A DNA stretch of 64,000 nt from Enterobacter kobei (GCF_018323985.1 NZ_AP024591.1:50857-114856); one strand, 5' to 3'. Positions 43,903 to 53,635 are shown, counted from the first letter of the stretch. Numbers and translations: made by a program. The notes: a model not told the origin generated them from the sequence alone.

Positions 43903-44166
43903 ATGTTGGCTATGAGTGAAAAGCGGAATTTAGTTGATGGCGCGCAACTTACCTTTACAGGCACATTGAAAAATTACGATACCAGGCGTATCAAAAGAAT
44001 TGGCACTTTTGCCATTCAGTTAGGAATTGGAAGCATGGCGGACAGAAGACCACTCAATCCTGGCGTAGTCGTTCCTAAACCAGGCGGAGGCACACAGCCC
44101 CGCGATCGTAACAATGATGGAAGAGTTCGAGAGAAACGCTCGGATGCGGGTAAACCGCGCAAATAA
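43903..44166 (+). CDS. small basic protein, unknown
   Basis: 87 residues (78-84 if ATG 43912 is used, MSEKRNLVDG). The C-terminal half is Pro/Gly/Arg-rich and looks disordered (PKPGGGTQPRDRNNDGRVREKRSDAGKPRK). A TTGACA lies at ~43871-43876, but no clear -10 follows. A terminator follows the stop. The family is not recognised. Confidence 0.5.
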   Translation: MLAMSEKRNLVDGAQLTFTGTLKNYDTRRIKRIGTFAIQLGIGSMADRRPLNPGVVVPKPGGGTQPRDRNNDGRVREKRSDAGKPRK

Positions 44167-44172
44167 TGACCA

Positions 44173-44194
44173 GCCGCCTTCGGGCGGCTTTTTT
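44173..44194 (+). terminator. rho-independent terminator
   Basis: gccgcc ttcg ggcggc followed by six T, just after the 43903 gene. It marks the end of the transfer-region transcription. Confidence 0.9.
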
Positions 44195-44220
44195 AATAAT
44201 GACCTCATTATCAGCTGCAT

Positions 44221-45285
44221 TTACAGCTGATCCAGATTTAATTTGTCACGCGCCCTGCGCAGACGCTCCTCTCCCCGCCGGTCATATTTCTGGGTTGTGG
44301 TTACGCTGGCATGACCCATCGCGTCCTTGACCGTGATCAGATCCTCCCCATTTTCCAGCATGGCAGTGGCAAAAGTCCTTCTCAGGTCATGCGGCGCGCA
44401 CTTATCAATGCCTGCCTGATGCTGACGCACCTGAAGGATATGATATACCGCCTGGTCAGTCAGGCGATCGCTCGTCACATCGTCATGCCGCCGTATCCGG
44501 GTGAAAAGCGCACCGGGTGATTCGCCACGTACCTGGTCTGTCCAGAGATAGAGTCGCTGCCAGGCCCCTTCCGGTACATAAGCCAGCCGTTCCTTATTAC
44601 CTTTCCCGAGTACCCTCATGGCACGCTCCGCAGGCAGCAGATCCTCATAGCTCAGGGCTACGGCTTCCGAGCGGCGCAGACCGCAACCGAGAATGATGCC
44701 CAGCAGGGCGGCGTCACGCAGACCTGCGCTGCCCCTGTCACTGGCGCAGACATCAAAAAGCGCCCGGATCTCCTCCCGTCTCAGGGCCCGGCCACGCGGC
44801 AGTACACTCCCGCGAACCTGACGAACAGCGAGAATATGCTGGTAACTTTCCACATCCATCAGCCTGAGCATCCAGGCTTCCCGTGCAACCCCCTTTAATG
44901 CCGAAAGGTACGTGTTAACTGTGGCCACGGCCCGGCCAGCGTCACGCAGCAGTTCCAGCAGACCGATGATATGGTGCCGGCGCAGCGATCCCCAGCTGCA
45001 GTCCGTCAGTGAGCTGGCACCGAGCATACGGGCCACAATATCCAGGAAGGAAGCCATGGTCTGCCGGCTGCGCAGCGAATTAAGCGACAAAAGGTACGCC
45101 TGAGCCGGATTCACTGGAGTGACGTTGTCACTGGTGATCAGCCCGGTACGGCTTTCACCGGAAAATGAATGTCCCGACACCAGGGGTATCAGACTGTGGC
45201 CGTCATCTTGCTGCATGTATGCCTTTTCCGTCGTAAAGAGTCCCTGACGCGCTGTGTGAAAAACTCGTCCAGATGATGCCGACAA
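44221..45285 (-). CDS. tyrosine recombinase (phage-type integrase)
   Basis: 354 residues; a start at the internal ATG (MQQDDGHSL, 45219) would give 332. The catalytic set is present: Arg in GCGLRRSEAVAL, Lys in GKGNKER, H-x-x-R in PHDLRRTFATAMLENG, GHASVTTTQKY with the second His and the nucleophile Tyr. The N-terminal SAM-like DNA-binding domain is at ~60-150. The gene faces away from tra and may have resolved dimers or inserted the accessory block. No attachment site could be identified. Confidence 0.88.
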   Translation of the reverse strand: MSASSGRVFHTARQGLFTTEKAYMQQDDGHSLIPLVSGHSFSGESRTGLITSDNVTPVNPAQAYLLSLNSLRSRQTMASFLDIVARMLGASSLTDCSWGSLRRHHIIGLLELLRDAGRAVATVNTYLSALKGVAREAWMLRLMDVESYQHILAVRQVRGSVLPRGRALRREEIRALFDVCASDRGSAGLRDAALLGIILGCGLRRSEAVALSYEDLLPAERAMRVLGKGNKERLAYVPEGAWQRLYLWTDQVRGESPGALFTRIRRHDDVTSDRLTDQAVYHILQVRQHQAGIDKCAPHDLRRTFATAMLENGEDLITVKDAMGHASVTTTQKYDRRGEERLRRARDKLNLDQL

Positions 45286-45439
45286 GCGTACAACGTAAGC
45301 TTTACTTTTTCAAAGGTACATTTTAATAAGTAGGGTAATAGAGATATAGGTTAGTAATAGTGACCTGCTGACCTGCTCCCCGTTGATTAATACACCGCGA
45401 TGTTAGTAATGTCTTCATAAGCCACATGAGGACATCCCC

Positions 45440-45703
45440 ATGAAGAAGCGTTTTTCCGAAGAACAGATCATCAGTATTCTCCGAGAGGCCGAAGCCGGGG
45501 TTTCTGCCCGTGAGCTCTGCCGCAAGCACGCCATTTCCGACGCCACCTTTTACACCTGGCGTAAGAAGTATGGCGGTATGGAGGTGCCCGAGGTTAAGCG
45601 CCTGAAGTCGCTTGAGGAAGAGAACGCCCGCCTCAAGAAGCTGCTCGCTGAAGCCATGCTGGATAAGGAGGCGCTTCAGGTGGCTCTGGGGCGAAAGTAC
45701 TGA
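45440..45703 (+). CDS. IS3-family OrfA (helix-turn-helix)
   Basis: 87 residues: KKRFSEEQIISILREAEAGVSARELCRKHAISDATFYTWRKKYGG is the transposase HTH, followed by a leucine zipper (LKSLEEENARLKKLLAEAMLD). It binds the IS ends. orfB follows in another frame and is normally reached by frameshift. Confidence 0.92.
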   Translation: MKKRFSEEQIISILREAEAGVSARELCRKHAISDATFYTWRKKYGGMEVPEVKRLKSLEEENARLKKLLAEAMLDKEALQVALGRKY

Positions 45704-45726
45704 CGACAGACCAGAAGCGGGAAGCT

Positions 45727-46560
45727 GTGGTGTTGATGTGTGATGCGACCGGTCTGTCGCAACGTCGTGCCTGCAGGCTTACAGGTTTGTCCCTGTCGAC
45801 CTGCCGCTATGAGGCTCAGCGACCGGCTGCTGATGCGCATTTATCAGGGCGTATCACTGAGCTGGCACTGGAGCGCAGGCGTTTTGGCTACCGACGCATC
45901 TGGCAGTTACTGCGCCGTGAAGGCCTTCATGTTAATCACAAGCGCGTGTACCGCCTTTACCACCTTAACGGGCTGGGCGTAAAACGCAGACGACGTCGTA
46001 AAGGGCTGGCAACAGAACGTCTGCCGCTGCTCCGCCCGGAGGCGCCCAACCTGACCTGGTCGATGGATTTTGTCATGGACGCGCTGGCCACCGGTCGCAG
46101 GATCAAGTGCCTGACCTGCGTGGACGACTTCACGAAGGAGTGTCTGACGATTACCGCCGCATTCGGGATTTCAGGCGTTCAGGTCACGCGAATTCTGGAC
46201 AGCATTGCACTGTTTCGCGGCTATCCGGCGACGATAAGAACGGACCAGGGGCCGGAGTTTACCTGCAGAGCACTTGACCAGTGGGCTTATGAGCATGGGG
46301 TGGAGCTGCGGCTTATCCAGCCGGGCAAGCCAACACAGAACGGATTTATTGAAAGTTTTAACGGACGATTCAGGGATGAGTGCCTCAATGAGCACTGGTT
46401 CAGCGATATAGTTCACGCCAGGAAAACGATTAATGACTGGCGGCAGGATTATAACGAGTGTCGTCCACATTCATCGCCGAACTACCAGACTCCGGCTGAA
46501 TTTGCAGCGGACTGGCGAAACGGGAAATACGAAGAAAAACCAACCGACATTACTAACTGA
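45727..46560 (+). CDS. IS3-family OrfB (DDE transposase)
   Basis: 277 residues in the open frame; translation probably enters from orfA through KY|LTTDQKREAV. It has an HTH_21 region and the rve integrase core: D in WSMDFVMDAL, D in IRTDQGPEF and E in GFIESFNGRFRDECL, the D-D-E triad. It appears intact, so the element may be active. Confidence 0.92.
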   Translation: MVLMCDATGLSQRRACRLTGLSLSTCRYEAQRPAADAHLSGRITELALERRRFGYRRIWQLLRREGLHVNHKRVYRLYHLNGLGVKRRRRRKGLATERLPLLRPEAPNLTWSMDFVMDALATGRRIKCLTCVDDFTKECLTITAAFGISGVQVTRILDSIALFRGYPATIRTDQGPEFTCRALDQWAYEHGVELRLIQPGKPTQNGFIESFNGRFRDECLNEHWFSDIVHARKTINDWRQDYNECRPHSSPNYQTPAEFAADWRNGKYEEKPTDITN

Positions 46561-46589
46561 AGGTTGTATCTAATCCTGGGGGCAGGTCA

Positions 46590-47271
46590 CCGGTACTGAA
46601 GGAAAATGGCATTGCGTTAAGGGATTACTTATATAAAAGGATGTTACGGAATAATCCTGATTTACAGGAAGACTTTAATATGGGCAGTGGCGCGTTACTC
46701 TGGCTCCGGTCATTGAGCTGATTTGCCACAAACATGTGAGCCTGAATATTAAGGCCGCGAACTACAGTATTGTCGGTGACAATTTACTCCATTCCATTAG
46801 CAAAGTGCTTTCCGTCCCGATGAATAACTCACTCATCGGTGCCTATTTGTCGCGTACCAGCATCTGGACAACATATTTATCGGATCCGAGAAAAGGCTTT
46901 ATGATGAGCGCCGTACCACGCCCGGCCGCTGGCTGGGCTGACGCGCTTTTAACGTCAGCAAAAAAATAAAAGAAAGCGAGGAGTTCACGTCTTTTTATCT
47001 GACGGTCGAAGACGGACAGGCCCTGCCTGATTACCGATCGGAACAGTACGTGGCGCTCCGTGTCTTTGTCCCTGAACTGGGCTATAGCTTATCCGGCATG
47101 CCCGGGGCCGGTTACCTGTATATTTCCGTGAAACGCGAAGATACGCATGCGGAAGGACAGGATCCTAGTTATAGTTATGTCTCATCAACCCTCCATAATG
47201 TCGTCAGTGAAGGCGACACGGTAGACCTGAGCGCGCCGGCGGGTCACTTCTTTTTATTGAACCCCAAATAG
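46590..47271 (+). pseudogene. flavohemoprotein (hmp-like) remnant
   Basis: Fragments in shifted frames match Hmp in order. PVLKENGIALRDYLYKRMLRNNPDL (globin N terminus, after the IS end), KHVSLNIKAANYSIVGDNLLHSISKVL (globin C terminus) and EQYVALRVFVPELG...YLYISVKRE (FAD domain) are recognisable. The text ends at HFFLLNPK before the NAD domain. At least two frameshifts and both ends lost. Hmp normally detoxifies nitric oxide. The IS at 45369-46589 abuts its 5' side. Confidence 0.8.
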
Positions 47272-47305
47272 TTAAAAAAAAACAGATACGTAAGTGCGAG
47301 CATTA

Positions 47306-47737
47306 CTATAAATGGATGATACTGACATCAGACCATTTTCCTGCCAGATATTCTGCAACAAGTCTTCTGTAGCAGTGATGAGGCTTATGTTCACTGCATA
47401 GTAAACATGCATCAGAAAATTGCTTTTTGATGAGATGTTCAATCTGTCTTTGTGTTATCAAATTGATAAAATCAGCCGCATAGGTGTCGCAGCATCCATT
47501 GTTTAATTTATACTGCTCAAACATTTCCCGTGTCGGGGCAAGATCAGGCTAGTGTTCATAATCCATTCCACACAATGTACGGGCGAAGTATTTCAGATCG
47601 TCCCGTTTTGCGAAACCAGCCAGCTGAGAGCGATTAGTGAGGCGAACATCCATAATACGTTTCGCTCCTGAGTTTTTTAGTCGGGTAAAAAAGTGTTCCG
47701 CAGAAGATTGTGTGAAGCCAATGGTGAATATTCTCAT
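47306..47737 (-). pseudogene. DUF488 gene with an in-frame amber codon
   Basis: Two pieces in the same frame: MRIFTIGFTQSSAEHFFTRL...GMDYEH, then TAG (47549-47551), then PDLAPTREMFEQYKL...KPHHCYRRLVAEYLAG. The DUF488 layout (TIGF start, DVR, CxEH...CHR-type end) is complete, so only one codon is wrong, probably from TTG. Could also be read through with a suppressor. The family's function is uncertain. Confidence 0.8.
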
Positions 47738-47940
47738 CAGATTATCTTTTACCTGTTCACAACAGTGTTAATAAGCGCCGTATGAAAATCATGATCCCGG
47801 CACACTATTTTGTTATCCATTACTGACAAATTTCTCGTTAGTCCAAGTATCACAATAAATATAATATACCTGCGGGAGATTACTGATACAGAACACGCCG
47901 GGAATGTGCCGCCATTGACGCAATGACGACACAGCCCTTT
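47738..47940. other. intergenic stretch, no gene seen
   Basis: About 200 nt, AT-rich, between the DUF488 remnant and the 3' end of the uvrA-like gene. No terminator or gene is clear. Confidence 0.4.
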
Positions 47941-50592
47941 TTAACCGTTCCGTGAGAGTTCCCTGGCAATATACTGTGCGGTACGGCTTTCTTTGACCTG
48001 CGATACCTGTTCGGGAGTTCCTGCGGCAACCAGGCGTCCTCCCTCATGTCCCGCTCCAGGACCGATGTCGATAACCTGGTCTGCCTGAGTAACCGCCCGC
48101 ATATCGTGTTCAATCATTATCACCGTATTTTCTGCATCAACAAGCCGCTGCAGCTGCACAAGGAGGCGGTCGGCGTCTGAAGCATGCAGGCCGGTTGTCG
48201 GTTCATCTAGGATATACAACGTGTGGCCACGTTGGCTACGTTGTAGTTCGGTTGCCAGCTTGATCCTTTGCGCCTCCCCTCCGGATAACTCGGTTGCTGG
48301 TTGTCCCAGACGCAGGTAGCCCAGACCAATTTCACTCAGCAGACGGAGGGGACGAGCCACTGGTTCTTCATTCGCAAAGAACTGACTGGCTTCATCCACC
48401 GTCATATGCAGGACCTCCGCGATATTTTTGTCCTGCCAGCAGATCCTGAGAGTATCCCGGTTATACCGCGCGCCATGGCAGGTCGGGCACGGTGCATACA
48501 CGCTCGGCATAAACAACAGCTCCACGCTGACGAATCCTTCACCTTCACAGGTTGCACAGCGGCCTTTTGCCACATTGAAAGAGAATTGACCCGCATCGTA
48601 ATGATGGAGTTTGGCGTCAGTCGTTCCGGCAAAGAGCTTACGAACAGGATCAAACAACCCGGTATATGTCGCCAGGTTTGAACGGGGGGTCCTGCCTATC
48701 GGTTTCTGGTCAACCTGAACCAGACGCTTTACCAGTCCGGTATCACCGGTCAGGGTACCGTACGTTTTCTCCGTTACGGATGGCCCCTCAGCGTCGCTGG
48801 CTTCGGAAAGCACGTCTTCTGGCTCACCGCCAAGTGAAGAAAGCACCAGTTCCGGTAAGGCCTGGGCAATCAGACTGGATTTACCGGAGCCAGAGACTCC
48901 CGTCACGGCTGTCAGCACACCCAGAGGAATATCAACATCGATCCACTTAAGATTGTGGCGATGGATCCCCTGCAGTTTCAGCCACCCGGATGGGATACGG
49001 GCAAAAGATTGTGGTGGCCGGACTTCATCAAATAAATAACGCGCGGTACGAGATTGGGTGACGGCTTTCAGATCTTCAGGAATTCCACTGTAGAGAACAT
49101 GTCCTCCCTGTTCACCAGCCGACGGTCCCACATCAACAAGCCATTGCGCCCGTCGCATCAGGTTAAGATCATGTTCAACGACAAACACCGAGTTGCCGGC
49201 ATCACGAAGGTTCTCAAGCGCATCGTAAAGCGCTTTACTGTCTGAGGGGTGCAGACCCGCAGACGGTTCATCAAGAACATAGACCACACCAAACAGCATC
49301 GAACTGAGTTGCGTGGCAAGACGCAGTCGCTGAAGCTCTCCGGCAGATAGAGTTGGGGTTGCTCTGTCCAGCGTAAGATAACCCAGCCCCAGCTTCTGCA
49401 ACTGATACAACCGGGCCATGACACCACCGGTCAGCCGTTGTGCCGCCAGTCGTTTCTCTTCCGATAACGCCGATGTCCGGCGGACATCGGGTGTCACGGA
49501 ATGGACCGCTTTTCCGGATGCAGCACGCTCTGTCCGATCCCGACGGGTGATATCCCTGTCGGCATCTGCGCCGGCGTGGTTGGCACTGAAATCCCCCCGG
49601 GAGATTGGAAGGAGCAATTCCGCCAGCTGGTCTAAGGGCATCTGCATAAATTCACCAATGTCCACACCGGCAAAGGTGACGGACAATGATTCTGACTTCA
49701 GTCTTTTCCCGTGACAGACCGGACACAGCTTGCCTTCCATAAAACGGGAGACTCGTTTTCTCATCAACGCGCTTTGCGTGCTGGCGAAGGTATGTAGCAC
49801 ATAACGACGTGCCCCGGTGAAGGTCCCCATATAACCCGGCGTCATTTTTTTCCTGACGGCTTCGCGCGTATCTTCCGGACTCAGTCCCGGGAAAACCGGT
49901 ACCGTGGGGGTGTCTTCGGTAAAAAGGATCCACTGACGGTCTTCCGCTGGCAGATTTTTCCAGGGAGTGTCGATGTCATACCCCAGCGTCACCAGAATAT
50001 CCCGCAGATTCTGTCCGTGCCAGGCCGGGGGCCAGGAAGCAATAGCCCTTTCACGGATACTAAGTGAGGGATCGGGCACCATCAGTGTTTCAGTTACCTC
50101 ATAGATATGGCCCAGACCATGGCAAGAAGGGCATGCCCCCTGCGGCGTGTTGGGAGAAAAATCCTCGGCATACAGCATCGGTTGTCCGGCAGGATAAGCG
50201 CCCGCCCGTGAGTACATCATTCGCACCAGACTGGATAAGGTGGTCACGCTGCCGACAGAGGAGCGCGCGTTACTGGCACCGCGTTGTTGCTGAAGCGCAA
50301 CGGCTGGCGGCAGTCCGTCAATGGCATCCACATCCGGAACCCCGACCTGATCAATGAGGCGACGAGCGTAAGGGGCAACCGATTCAAAGTAGCGCCGTTG
50401 CGCCTCAGCATAAATGGTGCCAAAGGCCAGTGAAGACTTACCCGAGCCTGACACACCCGAAAAAACAACCAATGCGTTGCGCGGAATGGAAACATCCACG
50501 TCTTTAAGGTTGTTCTCGCGAGCACCGCGAATCACAACTGAATTGCTGTCGTCAGTCAGGATGGGATGATAACCGAAAAGTTTCTTTGCCAT
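47941..50592 (-). CDS. UvrA-type ABC ATPase (UvrA2-like)
   Basis: 883 residues from the ATG at 50592 (MAKKLFGYHPILT). The frame runs 14 codons further but with no better start. It has two ABC units: Walker A SGVSGSGKSSL at ~45-54 and TGVSGSGKSSL near ~565, with signatures LSAGELQRLRLATQLSS and LSGGEAQRIKLATELQR. Zinc-type clusters are CPSCHGLGH, CPVCHGKRL and CATCEGEGF...CPTCHGAR. It is shorter than housekeeping UvrA (~940), and resembles the UvrA2 class tied to resistance to DNA-damaging agents. Substrates are unknown. It appears intact in a region full of broken genes. Confidence 0.88.
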   Translation of the reverse strand: MAKKLFGYHPILTDDSNSVVIRGARENNLKDVDVSIPRNALVVFSGVSGSGKSSLAFGTIYAEAQRRYFESVAPYARRLIDQVGVPDVDAIDGLPPAVALQQQRGASNARSSVGSVTTLSSLVRMMYSRAGAYPAGQPMLYAEDFSPNTPQGACPSCHGLGHIYEVTETLMVPDPSLSIRERAIASWPPAWHGQNLRDILVTLGYDIDTPWKNLPAEDRQWILFTEDTPTVPVFPGLSPEDTREAVRKKMTPGYMGTFTGARRYVLHTFASTQSALMRKRVSRFMEGKLCPVCHGKRLKSESLSVTFAGVDIGEFMQMPLDQLAELLLPISRGDFSANHAGADADRDITRRDRTERAASGKAVHSVTPDVRRTSALSEEKRLAAQRLTGGVMARLYQLQKLGLGYLTLDRATPTLSAGELQRLRLATQLSSMLFGVVYVLDEPSAGLHPSDSKALYDALENLRDAGNSVFVVEHDLNLMRRAQWLVDVGPSAGEQGGHVLYSGIPEDLKAVTQSRTARYLFDEVRPPQSFARIPSGWLKLQGIHRHNLKWIDVDIPLGVLTAVTGVSGSGKSSLIAQALPELVLSSLGGEPEDVLSEASDAEGPSVTEKTYGTLTGDTGLVKRLVQVDQKPIGRTPRSNLATYTGLFDPVRKLFAGTTDAKLHHYDAGQFSFNVAKGRCATCEGEGFVSVELLFMPSVYAPCPTCHGARYNRDTLRICWQDKNIAEVLHMTVDEASQFFANEEPVARPLRLLSEIGLGYLRLGQPATELSGGEAQRIKLATELQRSQRGHTLYILDEPTTGLHASDADRLLVQLQRLVDAENTVIMIEHDMRAVTQADQVIDIGPGAGHEGGRLVAAGTPEQVSQVKESRTAQYIARELSRNG

Positions 50593-50761
50593 AGAATTTC
50601 CTGTGTTAGGTGTGTCCGCTCTTAATAAGGCCACCTCTTGTGACGGTATCTGGTGTGCCGGACCGCTCGATCAGAAAGCCCGTCGAAAAAAGCGTTTGTG
50701 TGACCGGAAACAGATTGCTGAAGCTGGGCCCGGTGGTACCATGTGGGACACCGCTGAAGTT

Positions 50762-51258
50762 TCAGCGGTACCCTGCGGATCCGCCTTCTGTATGAGAACT
50801 GGCTGGCGGCGTACCCGGGACCGGAGATTTGGCTCCCGTGATAATGCGGGCTCCCCGGTACGCGACGCTGTGGTTCCAGACCCAGCTGATGGAGACACTC
50901 AGGCGGTTTCGGGTACCAATTAAAAAATACAGATGAATAATCTTCCCGAACCACCACGCCAGTGCTCCCCGGAGTTTGAACCGTCCCATATCGACCACTG
51001 CCAGCCCGCGACCGATGGTGGCCAAGTTACCCTGATGCCGGTATCGGAAAGGTTTGATGGCAGCGTTGTCATTGTTTAAACGGGATCTAATCAGTTTCGC
51101 CACGTACTGACCTTCCTGTTTGGCGGCCGGCGCAATGCCGGGGATCACCTTACCGTCCTGACCGGTCACAGCGGCTGTATCACCAATCACAAAGATGTCC
51201 GGGTGTCGGGGGAGCGCGAGGTCAGCGCCCACAATAACCCGGCCGGCCCGATCTGGAC
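50762..51258 (-). pseudogene. 3' part of a type II NADH dehydrogenase-like gene
   Basis: The C-terminal ~155-165 residues remain: VGADLALPRHPDIFVIGDTAAV, GIAPAAKQEGQYVAKLIRSRL and RGLAVVDMGRFKLRGALAWWFGKIIHLYFLIGTRNR match NDH-2/FAD oxidoreductases. The 5' part is cut where the IS3-type fragment begins (about 51259), so the FAD-binding N terminus is missing and the enzyme cannot function. Confidence 0.82.
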
Positions 51259-51987
51259 TGACCCCGCCCCGGGAGACGATCCTGCCCTATAGTTTGAGTA
51301 TAGGAGGAGCGTATGGGCACACCACGATTTACACCTGAATTTAAGGAAGAAGCCGTCCGTCAGATAACGGAACGCGGTTATTCCGTCGCCGAAGTATCTG
51401 ACTGTCTGGGCGTCTCTGCACACAGCCTCTACAAGTGGCTACGGGCTATCAAACCTGATAACAGCGAGCAGCATGCCCGGGATTTACTGGAAGCTAAAAG
51501 CGAGATCCTGAAACTCCGGGCGCAGCTAAAACGCACCGAAGAAGAACGGGATATCCTGAAAAAGGCCGCGCGGTACTTTGCAAGGGAGCCCGACTGAAGT
51601 ACCGCTTTATCAATGAACACCGAATTGTATGGGGTGTGATGACGATGTGTCGGGTACTGAATGTCGCCCGGGCCGGGTTCTATGCGTGGCTGCATAACCC
51701 TGTCTCGGCGCGTGATAAAGATAAGCAGCGCCTGCTGATGCTTATCCGCGACTCATATTCCCTGAGCGGAGGCGTATACGGTTACCGGCGGGTTCATGAC
51801 GATCTGAACGAAATCGGGGAAACCTGTGGTAAAAACCGGGTGGGTCGGATCATGCAACTGAACCGGATTAAAGCTGTGCGCGGCTATAAAGCGCCACGTC
51901 GTATCGCTGGCAGGCCTTCAGTCGTTGCTCCTAATCGCGTGCAGCGGCAGTTCACCGTTGTCCGGGCCAACCCGGTCTGGGTCAAGA
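51259..51987 (+). mobile_element. truncated IS3-family element
   Basis: One end (TGACCCCGCCCCGGGAGACG) interrupts the ndh-like gene; orfA is whole and orfB is cut at RANPVW, before the DDE triad. The sequence after 51987 is unrelated. No second terminus is present. Confidence 0.8.
51313..51597 (+). CDS. IS3-family OrfA
   Basis: 94 residues: FTPEFKEEAVRQITERGYSVAEVSDCLGVSAHSLYKWLRA is the HTH, followed by a coiled coil and EERDILKKAARYFAREPD, the usual end of this OrfA group. A frameshift to orfB would occur near 51590. Confidence 0.9.
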   Translation: MGTPRFTPEFKEEAVRQITERGYSVAEVSDCLGVSAHSLYKWLRAIKPDNSEQHARDLLEAKSEILKLRAQLKRTEEERDILKKAARYFAREPD

Positions 51988-52052
51988 TGTTTAAGCCTGG
52001 CAGTCATGGGTTGATGTTCAAGCGAAGCAGCGTTGAGGAGCCCAGCCTATGA
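51594..52052 (+). pseudogene. truncated IS3-family OrfB
   Basis: The open frame gives KYRFINEHRIVWGVMTMCRVLNVARAGFYAWL...GGVYGYRRVHDDLNE...RRIAGRPSVVAPNRVQRQF and stops being transposase-like after NPVW. The catalytic core is lost; the tail (KMFKPGSHGLMFKRSS...) comes from adjacent DNA. Confidence 0.82.
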
Positions 52053-52132
52053 AAAAGACTAAACGTGGGTGAGCCAACCGGTTAAGCCCTGAGCAATCGG
52101 CACAAGGCTTTCTGTAAGGGCTGTCCACGCCT

Positions 52133-53266
52133 TCAGGGTTTGAGGACCACTTTCGTCCAGCCGGGGGTACGGCTGTCGAAATTTTTATAGCCCTCAGGCG
52201 CTTCGTCCAGGCTCAGACGATGCGAAATAATCTGGCCAGGGCTGGCTTTGCCGTGGTGAATCAGTCGTGCAAGCTGTCGGTTGTAGGCCTTCACGTTTGC
52301 CTGTCCGGTGCGGATTGACTGGCCCTTGAACCAGAAACTGCCAAAATCGAAAGGCATCTTGCCTTCTTTAGCCAGATCGGTTGCAGCAGAAGGATCCTGC
52401 GGGACAAATACGCCAACCACGCCGATTCCGCCCGTGGCTTTAGTTGACGCGACAAGGCTGTTCATGGTTGCACTGTTATCTTCATGACCATGCTTATTAC
52501 AGCACTGGTATCCCACGCATTCACACCCGCAGTCGGTGCCCCTGCCGTCGGTCAGATCCAGTATTTTCTGTACGGCCTCATCTCCGGCAGCATGAACGGG
52601 TGTTGCACCAAGTTGCTCGGCGAGGGCAAGACGGTCACTGTGGGTATCCACAACAAACACCTGCGATGCGCCTTTTATCAGCGCTGAGTGAGCCGCCATC
52701 AACCCAACCGGACCCGCCCCATAAATAGCGACGCTTTCGCCCGCTCGCAATCCCGCCAGTTCGGTCGCGTGCCAGCCTGTCGGAAAGATGTCCGAGAGCA
52801 TCACATAATCTTCCTCTTTTTCTGAGGCATCCTCCGGCAGCACCAGACAATTGAAATCGGCAAAGGGGACCCGCAGCAGTTCTGCCTGCCCGCCGTCCCA
52901 GGGGCCCATTTCAGCAAAACCATAGGCGGCGCCAACGCTTCCCGGATTAGCCGTCAGGCAAAAACCGGTCAGGCCTTTTTCGCAATTTTCACAGAAGCCG
53001 CAGCCGACGTTAAACGGCATACAGACGCGGTCTCCCACCTTGACCCGCTCAACGCCTTTGCCGACTTCAACGACCTCTCCCATGTTTTCATGGCCGAAAA
53101 TGCGCCCTTCTTCAAAACTGGTGCGGCCTTCGTACATGTGCAGATCCGAACCACAGATATTCGTGGTAGTGATGCGGATAAGCGCGTCACCGGGGCGCTC
53201 AATTTTTGCGTCAGGAACATTTTTTACCGTTACGTTAAACGGGCCGTTATAAATGATTGCTCTCAT
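52133..53266 (-). CDS. zinc-dependent dehydrogenase, glutathione-independent formaldehyde dehydrogenase type
   Basis: 377 residues. The medium-chain dehydrogenase fold: catalytic zinc ligands in ICGSDLH and GHENMGEV, structural zinc cysteines in CGFCENCEKGLTGFC, and Rossmann motif GAGPVGLMAAH. The insertion CGCECVGYQCCNKHGHEDNSATMN is typical of the formaldehyde dismutase/FdhA group, which oxidises formaldehyde with a tightly bound NAD and without glutathione. It lies in the same accessory block as frmA but is a different route. A close relative could act on other aldehydes or alcohols. Confidence 0.88.
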   Translation of the reverse strand: MRAIIYNGPFNVTVKNVPDAKIERPGDALIRITTTNICGSDLHMYEGRTSFEEGRIFGHENMGEVVEVGKGVERVKVGDRVCMPFNVGCGFCENCEKGLTGFCLTANPGSVGAAYGFAEMGPWDGGQAELLRVPFADFNCLVLPEDASEKEEDYVMLSDIFPTGWHATELAGLRAGESVAIYGAGPVGLMAAHSALIKGASQVFVVDTHSDRLALAEQLGATPVHAAGDEAVQKILDLTDGRGTDCGCECVGYQCCNKHGHEDNSATMNSLVASTKATGGIGVVGVFVPQDPSAATDLAKEGKMPFDFGSFWFKGQSIRTGQANVKAYNRQLARLIHHGKASPGQIISHRLSLDEAPEGYKNFDSRTPGWTKVVLKP

Positions 53267-53499
53267 AATTACACCTCTGGATTGAATCGATTAATAATAA
53301 TCATGCTGGTTTTAAATCTCGTTGCGCTTATTTTTTCCACGCAAGATAAGATCATTTTAAACATAGCATGAATTTTTAACATGGCTCACTTTATACCGAT
53401 GCGCTTGCGTGTAATTTATTATGACCTACGATTAATAACGCAACTCGCACATGATGACTGATGTATCATGTTAATGATTACTCATGAAGAGGAAATATT

Positions 53500-53583
53500 A
53501 TGACTCAGCATAGAGGCGGTTCAGGTAATTTCGCAGAAGACAAACAGAAAGCGGCTTTGTTGAATAAATCAGATTTCGGGTAA
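53500..53583 (+). pseudogene. 5' fragment of a YciG-type (KGG) stress gene
   Basis: MTQHRGGSGNFAEDKQKA matches the start of small general-stress proteins with KGG repeats. After 18 codons the frame runs into an IS903-like end and stops at LLNKSDFG. The ribosome site (aagaggaaatatt) is intact. Confidence 0.7.
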
Positions 53584-53617
53584 GTCTCACCGTAGCGGGT
53601 TGTGTTTTCAGGCAATA
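53553..53617 (+). mobile_element. IS903-like end remnant
   Basis: GGCTTTGTTGAATAAATC followed by agatttcgggtaagtctc and gcgggttgtgttttcaggcaata matches the terminus of IS903-type elements (IS5 family). Only 65 nt remain before the next IS begins. It truncates the YciG-type gene. Confidence 0.75.
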
Positions 53618-53635
53618 TGAATCGCCACGGATAAT

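Larger units (their letters stand above)
45369..46589 (+). mobile_element. IS3-family insertion sequence (IS407-like group), complete
   Basis: Termini TGACCTGCTCCCCGTTGATT and, inverted, TGACCTGCCCCCAGGATTAG. It contains orfA (45440) and orfB (45727). No target duplication is found: the bases before (ctgc) and after (ccgg) differ. The left flank itself reads tgacctgc, so a second copy of the tip abuts the element. The right end abuts a broken hmp-like gene. A truncated inverted copy lies at 59731-60252. Confidence 0.85.

Noticed and set aside
46171..46470. Extra - strand gene inside the IS orfB
   Set aside because: Shadow of the transposase catalytic domain.
45365..46593. Target-site duplication around the complete IS
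   Set aside because: ctgc on the left and ccgg on the right do not match, so no duplication can be claimed.
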